From: Reticulascus tulasneorum
Lineage: Eukaryota; Ascomycota; Sordariomycetes; Glomerellales; Reticulascaceae
Length of the DNA: 64,000 nucleotides
Direction: 5' to 3'
Assembly: GCA_001557505.1 (NCBI GenBank)
Contig: LSAX01000002.1
Span: forward strand, 3,968,001-4,032,000
The first letter of the stretch is position 1, and every line of letters begins with the position of its first letter. The notes below the pieces were generated by a model, which did no database searches, was not told the DNA's origin, and was given only the letters and a program-made list of their open reading frames with translations. The translations under genes and the position numbers were made by a program. Shown in pieces: positions 1 to 9,904 of the stretch.

Positions 1-771
1 TCAGGCATTCGCAAGAAATTCGGATTTACACTCCCACAGCATTTCTTGTGGGAGGATAGAAGAGTTCGCATCGACATGAGGCGTTACCGGAAAGCCTAGC
101 CACGGGAGAGCAGACGGCAACCTTGGGGATGTAAGTCTTCGGGCACAACTGCCGAATGATCAAGTCTTTGCGTATGAAACATGCTCAGATTTGCCGCAAA
201 AATTGGTCGATAAAATTGGAGCGGAGGCCGGAGACCGTGGCCATCATGCGCAATAAGGCCAGCATTTTGTCGAGCCTTGATCAGTACAGATTCGCCCGGC
301 AGCACCGAGACCGTAGTCCCAACTAAAAATACCTACCCATAATTATCAGACGGTTTGTGCCAAGCACCAACGGCTGATTTAAGCTACCCATGCAAGGGTA
401 CATCTCAGCCACGTACAGCACAAGATCGTTTGAGCTGAATGAGCTATGACTAATCGTGCACCCAGACGGGGACTCCGCAAACGTAATCATCTTCTACGCT
501 GCTTGGCGTCCGTTTTATAAGGCAATTTAGTGAGATATTATCAGCTTGCCCCCCCAAAATTACCGATCGACACCAAATGCCTATTTAGGAAAGGCTCTTC
601 AATACGATGATAGAGCCAGCATATATATCTGCGACTGTTAGCGGACACTCTCCAGAAATTCAGTCCATCTAGCAGCAGCAAAATTGACCAAATATCCACA
701 TTCACGACCTAAACTTAAATCAAAGACGAGATATCATTATTTATATACATAACCGCGGTTTTTCAGCCAAA
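1..771. other. intergenic, no gene seen
   Basis: No open frame here has coding character. A small perfect inverted repeat (8-base arms at 31-38 and 47-54, 8-base loop) lies near the left edge. An AT-rich TTATATA stretch at 741-747 sits just upstream of the next gene. Confidence 0.5.
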
Positions 772-1297
772 ATGAGGACAGCCAAGGACATCCTCGAAGG
801 TTTCTACCTAGATGAATCTCTCTACGTATCAAACAAGGCTAGCGGTAAGGGTGATGACCCTTCTGGGGTTATGCGCTGGGTTTCCCCAGAAGTCAAAACC
901 ATCCAGTCGGCAGATCTAGCATGGGGTGGAATCTGGCATGGCCATAAAGGCTGGGGAGAATGGTATATCCACAACTACAACTCGCTCTAATTCAGAGTGT
1001 GCTCACTACAACTGCAGGTTCTCCACAATGAGCAAGAACTTCTCTCGCCTCGAAGTTCATAATGCTGTCATATATGAGCCGAGCGGCAGCGACGCTAATG
1101 ACAAGCCAATCGTTGAGCTGTTGGTCCGCACGACCCTGTCCGTCACGGTTCTGGGTACAGGTGAGGAACATACTGGCCCTATGTTACAGATCATCACGAT
1201 CGATCGCGAAAATGAGGTCATCAAGGAGGTTCAGCCGCTTGTGTGGGATATTGGAGGATTGAATGAGAAGTTGAGGAGGGCTGGGCTGATTCAGTAG
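772..1297 (+). CDS. SnoaL/NTF2-like small protein
   Basis: Two exons, 772-962 and 1018-1297, with a 55-base GT-AG intron (963-1017) encode 156 residues. The phases match exactly: TG at the end of exon 1 joins G at 1018 to form a Trp codon. The length, a Gly/Trp-rich motif around residues 52-64 (AWGGIWHGHKGWGEW) and a beta-rich C-terminal half fit the NTF2 fold of SnoaL-like polyketide cyclase or isomerase-type proteins that are common in fungi. No catalytic residue can be assigned with certainty, so the substrate is unknown. It is an isolated gene with no biosynthetic neighbours. It begins at the first ATG after a TTATATA stretch. The gene structure is firm; the family call is by fold-like pattern only. 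Confidence 0.68.
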
Positions 1298-2349
1298 ATG
1301 GATAGGCTGAGAGGTACAAAATAGAGGGTGACGTCTGTACACCTGATAGAGTATACCAATAGAGGCAGCTTGCTCTCAGACTCAATGCACTAAAGTGCTT
1401 ACAGATGTTCTCCACTTTGACGGGGTTATTCTCTCCTGACACAATGACTAGACGCAATTGACTTCTAGTGCCAACCTTGCTGCTCAAATTGGCAATTCAC
1501 AGGTCAAGCTTCGGTGATCTCGTTTGACCCATCTCAAGCACCTCGCGATCTCATCACGAGATGCAGCGTGCTTAATCGCCGGCTATACGTCGATGTGTTG
1601 CTGGTGAATTGCCTCTTTGTTTCAGGGTTAGGTGTTGAGGCGCTGGGCACTCTTGGAAAAGGTGGTGTCTGTGAGGCGGGTCGGCACGGGGGGCTCTGCA
1701 AGTGTCCCCATAGCGTAGGTAGTTTAGGTTCACTGATAACTTTGTTTGACGATTCTGTTGCGTCTCTTCTGTACGCTGATTGATGATTATTCTAGATTAC
1801 CTTTGCTCTACGAAGCATCCCGTGCTACCTACTTTAAGAGGCCCGGGGTACTTGATCACTTCTGACGTCGCCACCTGTTTGACCTCTTCAGTCTTGGCGA
1901 CAGCCTCACAGTATCGGCTGTGTGTATTCATGCAGGTGAGATCTCGATATGGGATATAGGCTCCAAAGTATCGCCTGCTGTCCAGATCTTGAACACCTCC
2001 AAGATATCAGTACTATCTGGTCTGACTGGAAAAGCAGGTCGCGATGGATGCCCAGGATAAAGGGATATATACAGTATTCACACCTGTTTGTTTGTCTGTC
2101 AAGCGAGGACTTACGCTACACCCCCACAGTGCCTCGGCAAGTACCTAAGAAAATATAGCTGTGATATTGCGAAGACTTGTATCCTACACCTTGTCGCACT
2201 AAATTTTGAGGTATTACGCTTACAAACAAACAAAGGGGGGAGTGTATAGCGAGTGACCTGCCGGCAGTGACTGGGGTTTTGGGTAGGTAGTGTGTTTACG
2301 AAGTACTGGGCGACAAAAAACTTTTGCGAAGACCCAAGAAGGGGGAAGG
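1298..2349. other. intergenic, no gene seen
   Basis: Several short open frames on both strands show no recognisable protein and no consistent splice structure. Nothing else was identified. Confidence 0.45.
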
Positions 2350-2359
2350 AAAAAAAAAA
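2350..2359 (-). terminator. RNA polymerase III terminator of tRNA-Lys
   Basis: A run of ten T residues on the minus (sense) strand begins 15 bases after the tRNA discriminator base. This is a strong Pol III stop signal and supports the tRNA being a complete transcription unit. Confidence 0.85.
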
Positions 2360-2409
2360 GCACTCGGGAATTGAGCCCGATATGGGGGTCGAACCCATAA
2401 CCTTCAGAT

Positions 2410-2435
2410 GTCTAAGGTTCCGATTGGAGATCCTG
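2410..2435 (-). other. canonical tRNA intron
   Basis: A 26-base insert lies between positions 37 and 38 of the tRNA, directly after the anticodon CTT and A37. This is the standard site for introns removed by the tRNA splicing endonuclease in eukaryotes. Confidence 0.9.
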
Positions 2436-2454
2436 TAAGAGTCTGACGCTCTAC

Positions 2455-2514
2455 CTGAATAGGTGTTAGTCTTAATTGTTCGAATCACATTTTTTTTTCA
2501 ATTGTGATGCTTAC
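2455..2514 (-). other. spliceosomal-type intron in tRNA D loop
   Basis: A 60-base insert in the D loop begins GTAAGC and ends TTCAG. It contains GACTAACAC about 10 bases before its 3' end, which is a perfect fungal branch-site motif. Removing it joins AATCG to GTAGAGC and restores the D arm exactly. A perfect 6-base inverted repeat (ATCACA and TGTGAT) flanks an A9 run inside the insert. GGTA occurs at both boundaries, so the exact junction can slide by a few bases. The features are those of an mRNA intron, not of an endonuclease-type tRNA intron. Whether it is spliced cannot be seen from sequence. Confidence 0.8.
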
Positions 2515-2532
2515 CGATTGAGCTAATCGGGC

Positions 2533-3394
2533 GACTTCGTTGAAGACAGAGGGAATGATTACATCTCATAAAGGTTAACCAGACACGCATGAAAAGTGGT
2601 TACCCCTCCAGATTGTGGCCTCAGGCAGCTATTGGGATGGTCCAATCAGAACACTACGAACGGGTGACACCGTTAATTTGCATCGCGTTTGGTATTATCA
2701 CGCCCTGCCCTGCACCCGCGTTCATTCAAATGTAAGTAGGCCCCAACTTCATGCAGTTACTCCTCGTACTTGGTGAATGGTTCGAGCTTCCTGGGCCTAT
2801 CTATGTTGTGTCACGCTGTTATCGTCGTATTGAGCTGACGATTCGTGTGAGTTCTTCATGCTGCGTGTAGCGGGTTTTTCTCACGCTTTTGGGGCTCTGC
2901 TTGTTTCACTCAGGCTTGATGTCTGTTGGAAGCATCGGATCTGTTGGTTCGTGGCGAGATATGTTCTTGGTTGAAGAGTTTATTCCCGCGCCCCTCGTGG
3001 TTATTTCAAACCGTATCTTCTCGCTGATGTACGACACATCATCATCATCACGGTCGGATTATGTATCTTCTCACGATTTCTCTTCCCGACTGATCCTTCA
3101 CAGACTCTAGTTTATATACCTGAATGCAGAAAAATCTAAAACATGGCGTCTTGAGGTCCAAAAATGGCATCTCCTATCCCACATGGCCAACGTAATGGCC
3201 ACCTTTACGTGATCTTCCCAACACACAAGGTGAAGTACTTCCCAAGTATTTGCCTGGTTCAGATTTCGCCTCTGAACAAAAGTATCAACAACAATGAAAT
3301 CGCAATCTTTTGTGCATCTTGCTATCGTAAATGATGGTGGGCAGTCAATATGGCAACGGCTTGCCCCAGCCTGGTGGCGTCTAGTAACATATCC
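2533..3394. other. intergenic, no gene seen
   Basis: This interval lies between the tRNA and the 3' end of the next gene. Short open frames are present but none resembles a protein family. Confidence 0.45.
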
Positions 3395-4609
3395 TCACTT
3401 CCAGTGTTCAACATACTTGAAACTCTTAGTGCCGCTGGCGGTACCGGTGTCGCTGACATCATGCCGCTCAGATATTCGCTCTAGTCGTAACTTCTTCGTT
3501 CCCATGTCAAAGCACCCTTCGGAGGTTTTCTCGTCACACAAGGGCCAGAGCTGGTGCTCACACATATTACAATACAGCTTATCCGTCATAGAAACAAAAT
3601 CAGGACCCCACGATGACGAGCTTGCGCACAAATTCTTGGCGCTATGCCCGCCATGCTCACTGATGACCAACTCATTGACGCATCTCTCGTGCTTGGCATG
3701 TTCTCGCCGAGCCATGCCGCGCCTTTTCCCCAAACTCCCAAGATCTATCTTGTCGGAGAGCTCCAGCTCCGACGGGTCAATCAGAAGTTTGGGCTGTGTG
3801 AGGGGTATATATGGTGCGTTTGGATCAACGAACCGTTTGTCGCGGTCGTACCAGAGAGTGACGTTGTTGTTAGGTGTCCCGGGAACAAGGCAGCGCATAG
3901 TATTCCCGTTGATCACCCGCTCAAAATCGAGATCGGATCCGTTGGGATGCTTTTGCAGAATGAAAGGATAATACGGTGTACAGGAATCCGGAGTGGTGGT
4001 CTTCCAGAATTGCTGGCGAGCTGGAGCACTACACAGCGTCATGTTGTTTAGGCGATACTGTTTAGCAAGCACTGCCGCCTTTTCTTTCTCCGGTGCAGCA
4101 AAATCAGTGAGTTTCATGCTAACGCCCCCCATTAAGTGACTATCGCCAGCCCGGAACCAGACGCAAGGGGGGCGATAGTCTGTCTGCGGGAAGATATCGG
4201 GACTTTCATACCAAGGAACGCCGCATTCCCGCCCGAGACCTCCGTTCCAAGTGCGAAAGTCCCCAGAAGCCGCAGTAACTGTCACATAGGAGATGCACAC
4301 ATCGTCCTCTCCGGTCGCAGTAATCTTTAGGTACTCCGGGCTTATCTGGGTGTTGACTTCTCGGTCGTAGAACGCTCCGCCTTTCATGAACGCAGGATCT
4401 CTATTGCTCCCGATTAAGTCTCCACGAATATCATAGAGAGTCACGGCAGGAATATCTCCGGCTGGATCGGCGGCGAAGTCGTCAATTTTCCGGCCACCGA
4501 CTCCAATTCTGACAATTGCTTTCTTTTCCTGCCGTTGTGGGAACAATTGTGCAATAAGTGGGACAGATATGGCAACCTCGGCGAGGAACACTGCGTTTAG
4601 CAAGGCCAT
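3395..4609 (-). CDS. secreted protein of unknown function
   Basis: A single exon encodes 404 residues from the ATG at 4609. The N terminus is hydrophobic (about residues 1-24, ending near QLFPQ) and looks like a signal peptide. The mature part has many cysteines, including a C-terminal group in which CNMC, CDEK and GCF motifs are closely spaced, as in disulfide-bonded extracellular proteins. Candidate N-glycosylation sites (NMT, NVT) and dibasic KRR are present. The pattern resembles a family of hypothetical secreted fungal proteins of about 400 residues, but I cannot name a domain or activity. It stands alone between the tRNA and another secreted orphan. The long open frame and coding character make the gene itself very likely. 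Confidence 0.75.
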   Translation of the reverse strand: MALLNAVFLAEVAISVPLIAQLFPQRQEKKAIVRIGVGGRKIDDFAADPAGDIPAVTLYDIRGDLIGSNRDPAFMKGGAFYDREVNTQISPEYLKITATGEDDVCISYVTVTAASGDFRTWNGGLGRECGVPWYESPDIFPQTDYRPPCVWFRAGDSHLMGGVSMKLTDFAAPEKEKAAVLAKQYRLNNMTLCSAPARQQFWKTTTPDSCTPYYPFILQKHPNGSDLDFERVINGNTMRCLVPGTPNNNVTLWYDRDKRFVDPNAPYIPLTQPKLLIDPSELELSDKIDLGSLGKRRGMARREHAKHERCVNELVISEHGGHSAKNLCASSSSWGPDFVSMTDKLYCNMCEHQLWPLCDEKTSEGCFDMGTKKLRLERISERHDVSDTGTASGTKSFKYVEHWK

Positions 4610-5171
4610 AATTGTGTAACGAGGGGAGCTCTGAAGAACAGAATAAATAGAATTGTGGTGTAAGGTAGATTTAGATGTATGGTGGATGTAGTCAAAATGT
4701 AATATAAGTTCTCGAAATGGGAATTGGTAGAGGGAAGACAGTATGAAGAGTAAACGAACTTGTTAATGTAAATGATGACTCTCTCCTCTATTGAAACAAG
4801 GTGGGATGGGTGAGCTTTATATTTTTCTTGGTGATTTATTCAGAGAGTAGTTGGGTAATTATCTAAGGCGTGCTTTCAGTTGATGAGAGAACGCGACACA
4901 CGGTTGGCCGACGCTGTTGACCCAAGAATGCCTTGATCCGGCTGGGGAGCTCACAAACCTCGAGATCTTATTTTAGCATCACATTTGGACATGATAAGTT
5001 CATGACACGTTGCATGTTTTTGGGCTGATATTCGTGAATCCTGTCGATGCAGATGCGTGGCGGCAACACCGCCTCCTTGAAACCGCTGACATTTACAGCC
5101 TTGACAAACTCGGACTCAGTCTCACAACGCCCAAATGAACATTGCTATCTGCCAACAGACAAATCTAGTCA
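4610..5171. other. intergenic, promoter side of the secreted gene
   Basis: Non-coding region upstream of the minus-strand gene starting at 4609. No specific regulatory site is recognised. Confidence 0.4.
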
Positions 5172-5573
5172 ATGTCATGGTTGGCCACTTTCTACGCCAT
5201 TGTCCAGGCCAGGCCATTCCTGTTCATATTTGCCGCGCGACTATGTGTGGCGCAGGCTTCCGCGAAAGCTGGGCAAGCCAACTTCCCTTTTGACGTCCAC
5301 GATCTCACCAAGATTCCAGTAACACATTTCCAGAATCACCAACACTTTCTAAATGCCCAGAAAAGCCCGGGCAAACAGCCCAACAGCAACGGGATACAGC
5401 CTCCGGGATCTTGTAGATCCGTGCTCCTGGTTTTCATGGACCAACGCAAAGAAACGAGTCCCCGCCCAACTAGATGGGGTATTGAACCACTCAGCATCCG
5501 TTTCTATATCTTCGGAAGAGAACTTTTGAGCCTAAACACCACGGTCTGCTCATCCTCCGGCCCCGGCGTTTAA
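5172..5573 (+). CDS. doubtful small ORF
   Basis: An ATG-initiated frame of 133 residues begins with a hydrophobic stretch (FLFIFAARLCVAQA) that could pass as a signal peptide and cleavage site. The rest has no recognisable domain and few cysteines. A GTAACA donor and a CCCAG acceptor within it would permit a short intron of about 45 bases. It may be a small secreted protein or chance. I lean slightly against it. Confidence 0.2.
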   Translation: MSWLATFYAIVQARPFLFIFAARLCVAQASAKAGQANFPFDVHDLTKIPVTHFQNHQHFLNAQKSPGKQPNSNGIQPPGSCRSVLLVFMDQRKETSPRPTRWGIEPLSIRFYIFGRELLSLNTTVCSSSGPGV

Positions 5574-6148
5574 GATAGCTTCGTCAGGCTGAAAGTAAGC
5601 GCCGACCTAGCCAACTGCGGGAACATGTGTTGGCCAGTCTGCTTCTATTTGAGTCGTCGTCATTGGAGACAAGATGGGTCAAGGTCAGCAAAGCATACCT
5701 CTGATATCCAGCCTTCTTACTCAAAGTCTCATGGCCGCACTCTGGTCGGCATTTGCCAATGCGGACAAAGAAGCTTTGCCACAAGGACAGATATTGAGTA
5801 GGAGATCGGAAGTGTCGCTTTAGCTCTAAGGACATGGCTTAACGTATTCATGTTATCTAAGGTACATATGTTTTGATCCCGTCTGCTTTGGCAGACACAT
5901 TGTAATGGCGTCGTGTATATAAATATACGCTGTCTGCATCCTTTCATGTAAATGTCCAGATTGCCTTCATTTTTGACCTAGAACCTGGAGTTATTGAACA
6001 AATCAACTTTCCCTGTTTACTATTCCTCGTACCCCTTTCGACTTCATTCTACCATATATTCTTCTAAATACCACTTCCAATTCATAGGCACTGTTGGCCT
6101 GTAACCTTTACCGCAATCTCGTGCGGTAAATACCTAGACGCGTTCACA
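5574..6148. other. intergenic, no gene seen
   Basis: Upstream region of the next plus-strand secreted protein gene. The 150 bases before its ATG are C/T-rich, as is usual for fungal 5' leaders. Confidence 0.4.
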
Positions 6149-7481
6149 ATGCGTTACCCGATCCCCATCTGTCTCATATTCCTTCTATGGATCGTCCCCA
6201 GCCCTGTAATCGGGAGGGCTTTCTCACTGCTTGAGCAGAACAAGCCTGAACGCCAACACCATACAGCTAAAGGTTCGGCAATTATCGATTCCCCTTGACA
6301 GCTTGCATGTTACAACTATTTCACAGCACGAGAAGCTAATATATACTTTCATTACAGATGTCCTGAGCCAACCCTCCCAAAGTCTCCTCCCACATGGAGG
6401 AGAAATGAAAAAGCGGTCCCCTCGACCCTCGCCTTTTAGGGGTGGCCGGCGACCGGGAAGCAATGACGGGGCAAGTGACGGCTCCGGAAACGACAGCAGC
6501 AACCAAAGTCCCGGCGACCAGGAGCTCGGCGGTGACCAGAGCCCCGATAGCCAACTCTCAGATGACTATCAGGATAGTGTTATAACACCGGAACGCAGCG
6601 GTAGCCACGATGATGACAGCTCATCAGCGGGAGAGGGCCCGTCAAACGCGATTCCGGCCGAGCGACCCATTTTTCGCGTCCCAGGCTTTCTACAAAAAAA
6701 GGATCCTCCTGAGAATGTCCCATCTCTAACCATGGCAATGTGGATGGAGCGAGAGCAAAAAGTAGGCTTCGTGCCTCCCGAGACTGGGAACTGGTTCTTT
6801 TATTCAGGTGATATCCCAGATCCTTTCCTCTTGAAAGACAACCTTGAGAACGCGATAATACGCAACCCCAAAAGCTCTATCTATGACCCAAGCAATCAGG
6901 GAGCATTGTTAAGCTGGAGATCTCCATACAAGGACTATGATATGATTGATCACTTCGAAATTTCCATATCAACAAACATTTGGATGAAAAATGCGATCGT
7001 CTCCCAGAGACTAGGCCAAATGGCCAGGGGGCGCGCTCACCTTGTCTTGCTACCCGATGCTAGTCTCCAAAGGCCATACCCGGGCTCTGATGACTCATAT
7101 TGGAACGACTTCGAACTGTGGGAACTTACTAGGCCGAATGGCAATGTGGATGTAATCTACCGATATAACGCCTTAGATCTTACCGCCGATCCGGAGATCA
7201 TCTGGCGCAGAGGAGACGAGCAAATGGGGAATGTGCCAAACTACGACAACAAGCATGCAGGCTATCCCTATAGAGCCCCGGTAGACCCCGTGCCTGGAGA
7301 TGACACATCAGGGGGCAGCTCACCAGTCTCCCCGCCCCCGTCTCCGCTGCCCCCAGCTCAACCCGGCGGAAACGGAGGAAGCCAGGGTCAAAATACGCCT
7401 GTTCCCGACGACGAGTCGAACTCGATATGCTGCGGGCCCTTCGATTCAAGCTGTTGTGTAATATTCAGAGCACGGTTGTAA
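6149..7481 (+). CDS. secreted orphan with disordered N half and CC-rich tail
   Basis: Two exons, 6149-6272 and 6358-7481, encode 415 residues. The 85-base intron has an unusual GTTCGG donor but a clear GCTAAT branch site and TTACAG acceptor, and it is required to link a good signal peptide (residues 1-23, MRYPIPICLIFLLWIVPSPV) to the long open frame. Residues about 45-150 are Ser/Asp/Gly/Asn-rich and probably disordered. Residues about 160-345 look folded and are rich in Trp and Tyr (GNWFFYSGDIPDP, SYWNDFELWEL). A Pro/Ser-rich linker follows, then a short tail with paired cysteines (ICCGPFDSSCC). I do not recognise a family. The YSGD motif recalls ADP-ribosyltransferase-fold secreted proteins, but the catalytic set cannot be confirmed, so no activity is assigned. 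Confidence 0.72.
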
Positions 7482-7901
7482 CTAGTTGCTCTAACTACAC
7501 ATGGTGGACATTGTGCTGGAATTGTGTTTGATTTATGCTGTGCTGCAGGAGATTTGGAATATGTAGTTTTCTTGCACCTTGATGGTGCATAGTTAGGGCT
7601 AGATTGTGTTCTTTGCTGCTATTGAAGCTGGATTTCATTTCCGCGCGAGCCAAGCACGGGCTTGTCCAATGCCAAATTGTAAATGCGAATAAGCGCCCTC
7701 GCCAGGCTGCATCACATGCGGCCCACCACACCACCAGCCGGGCATCGATAGGTATGGGTGTTGGCTGTTGGCTCTGATGCGTCATTAAACGGACTAGTAC
7801 ATATATAGACAGCAACACACCAACTACAAGTCAACAGATTTGACAGCTCTTCGGCCATCTACCTTTTCGGTGACACAACACACTTGGATACTGCGGTTAC
7901 A
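7482..7901. other. intergenic, promoter of F-box gene
   Basis: A 420-base non-coding interval between two plus-strand genes. It contains a TATA-like element, listed separately. Confidence 0.5.
7799..7808 (+). promoter_or_regulatory. TATA-like element upstream of F-box gene
   Basis: ACATATATAG lies about 95 bases upstream of the ATG at 7902, a plausible distance for a fungal TATA box. It is assigned by position and sequence only. Confidence 0.35.
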
Positions 7902-8942
7902 ATGGACGACAACATGATCTTAGAATCAGTCAACGTCATCTCTACCCTGGATGCCCAGCCAGTCCAAAACATGGATGAATACGCATGCAGAGACCGACCA
8001 ACCTACTATCAACAGTATATGGTGCTCCGTGACATGCCTAAGATCGCAAGGCAGTATCGTCTACCGAGAGAGAGACATATATCGGGTGATGTGTCCCTTG
8101 GGATTTTAGATACCCTTCCAGTCGAGATTATTGAAAAGGTGATCATCCACCTCGACATTATCTCTATCCTGCACCTTCGGCTTGCATGCAGCCGGTATAT
8201 GGGAATTATCAATCAGTCACGCGAATTCCGCGCCGTGGTTTCGTTTCCCATGGCTCTGTCTGCTATCACTGCTATCAGAGCTCGTTCTTTCGATCTAAAA
8301 ACTTTGGCAGCATCTATCTGGGATCCAAGCTGTCGCGGCTGCCGCTGCCGATATGGTGGTTATCTCTACCTCATTACGGGCGAGCGTGTTTGTGATTATT
8401 GTATCCGATGGAATATGGAATACAGCCCCAAGCGATATAAGCAGGCTTTGGAGTGTATGACTCGAAAACAGATTTTGCTACAGCCACGCGTGGTTGTCAT
8501 TCCGGGCACGTACGGCCAACGTGGCTCTCGCTGGTACCATTCATACAAGAAGCGTGAGTGGCTCTTTCATGTTCCAAAGGAACAGGCAAAGGGGCACCAC
8601 GACCAGGTTTATTGGGAGAACTCCGAAAGGGGTTGGAAGCCTGTGGAAGCAGAGCCCGTGAGGCCGGTACCTGAGTTGTTCATGGCTACCATCCCCGCAC
8701 CGTGGTTTGATTCTGATACGGGGAGCTACGAAAAAGCTTTCTCTTGTCTTGCATGCGAGGACATGTCTGAATCTGCAATTGCGGCCAAGAACATGACGTG
8801 GAGGTTTTTTAGCGAGACAGATCGGAGGTATACTCGGGACGGCATGCGAGAGCATGTTGAGGAACATGGGCTAATATATAAAGGAAGGGATGGACGATTA
8901 TTCCATCTTAAGGCTCCTTCGGAGGAACCTGTTGCGACGTAG
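7902..8942 (+). CDS. F-box protein with zinc-ribbon-like cysteines
   Basis: A single exon of 346 residues starts at the first true ATG, 7902. The F-box lies at about residues 66-110 (DTLPVEIIEKVIIHLDIISI followed by LRLACSRY). In the usual SCF arrangement this segment would bind Skp1 and the rest would select substrates for ubiquitination. A Cys cluster follows at about residues 145-172 (CRGCRC, VCDYC), with another CxxC near residue 285 (CLAC). This layout is common in the many lineage-expanded F-box proteins of Pezizomycotina. The substrate cannot be predicted. Confidence 0.8.
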   Translation: MDDNMILESVNVISTLDAQPVQNMDEYACRDRPTYYQQYMVLRDMPKIARQYRLPRERHISGDVSLGILDTLPVEIIEKVIIHLDIISILHLRLACSRYMGIINQSREFRAVVSFPMALSAITAIRARSFDLKTLAASIWDPSCRGCRCRYGGYLYLITGERVCDYCIRWNMEYSPKRYKQALECMTRKQILLQPRVVVIPGTYGQRGSRWYHSYKKREWLFHVPKEQAKGHHDQVYWENSERGWKPVEAEPVRPVPELFMATIPAPWFDSDTGSYEKAFSCLACEDMSESAIAAKNMTWRFFSETDRRYTRDGMREHVEEHGLIYKGRDGRLFHLKAPSEEPVAT

Positions 8943-9904
8943 AAGAGTTTAGTTAGCATGAAACTTTCTTGTTTATTCGCCGCTGACTGAACTTGTTGAA
9001 CAACTTAGTCCTAAGACTTGGAATATCATACCATGTACCGGGATAGAGGTTAGGGAAGTAGGATGTAAAGTTAAATGCTAAGACGAAGAAGTATCGCACT
9101 GCTTCAGTTCGCATATCGTGGAATTCCTGGGGATGATGCTGGTAGCCGGGGTGAGGTTGAAGGATATGTTGTCCAACCAAAACTCTACAACTACAAACGG
9201 CCTGCGAAATCACAATAGTTCAGCCACGCCATATTTCGTTTCCCCCAGTACGCCCGGACCAAGAAACTTACGCTGAATTGGATGACTGCGAACGGCCATT
9301 CTTTGCAAGCCGGTTTATGCGGACGAGATGGCTTCTGCCTTGCCGAGAAGCTGGTTCAAGAACGTCAAGACGCGCTTGACATGAGATCATCTCTTTGAGT
9401 ATCCGTAATATTGCTATCCTTGCTTTCAATATGGCACAGAGACACCGCCCAAGGATGACTGGTTCTGGTCCTACTACACCTATTGTCTGCCATGCACTTC
9501 CTTTCAGTGATCATGCAACGATTATGACGAAGTCCTTGATGCATGATGTTTCACCATCTTTCTTCTTCTTTTGAAGTCGCTTTCATCCTACATATCTGTC
9601 TAGTTTGGAAATGACATTGGGCTATCTCTAATTATCTCCTGATTCCTTGATGAACAGTTGACATCCAGCCTAAGAAATTGCGAACAAGGGAGAACTCGTC
9701 TCGGAAAAGCTGCACGTGTTTGTTTGAGCGTCGTCATCCTACGTATCATTAACAACTGTCCTCACCCAAGAAATGTGGCTAGGATCATACCTCTGCAAGA
9801 TTTGCATGAACCAACAAGGTGTGTTCCGGTGATATGATGAATCGAAGTCATTTGTGAAGTCCAATTTCCTAGCTGGATTGCAGCTTTGGGCCAGCAGTAC
9901 TGGT
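8943..9904. other. intergenic, no gene seen
   Basis: The interval lies between the convergent F-box and GNAT genes. Only short open frames without recognisable content are present. Confidence 0.45.

Larger units (their letters stand above)
2374..2532 (-). tRNA. tRNA-Lys (CUU) with two insertions
   Basis: Read on the minus strand, the gene starts at 2532 with GCCCGAT and ends with ATCGGGC plus discriminator T at 2374. After removal of the inserts at 2455-2514 and 2410-2435 the product is 73 bases with all stems perfect: acceptor 7/7, D stem GCTC/GAGC, anticodon stem TCAGA/TCTGA, T stem ATGGG/CCCAT. The anticodon CTT is at 2437-2439, so the tRNA decodes AAG. The A box (TAGCTCAATCGG) stays intact upstream of the D-loop insert and the B box (GGTTCGACCCC) is canonical. 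The sense strand of the insert carries an A run, not a T run, so it should not stop Pol III. Complete stems argue for a working gene or a very recent insertion. It is not a typical decayed tRNA pseudogene. Confidence 0.9.

Noticed and set aside
3294..3971. 225-codon plus-strand frame overlapping the secreted gene
   Set aside because: Ser-rich mirror of the minus-strand coding sequence with no family resemblance.
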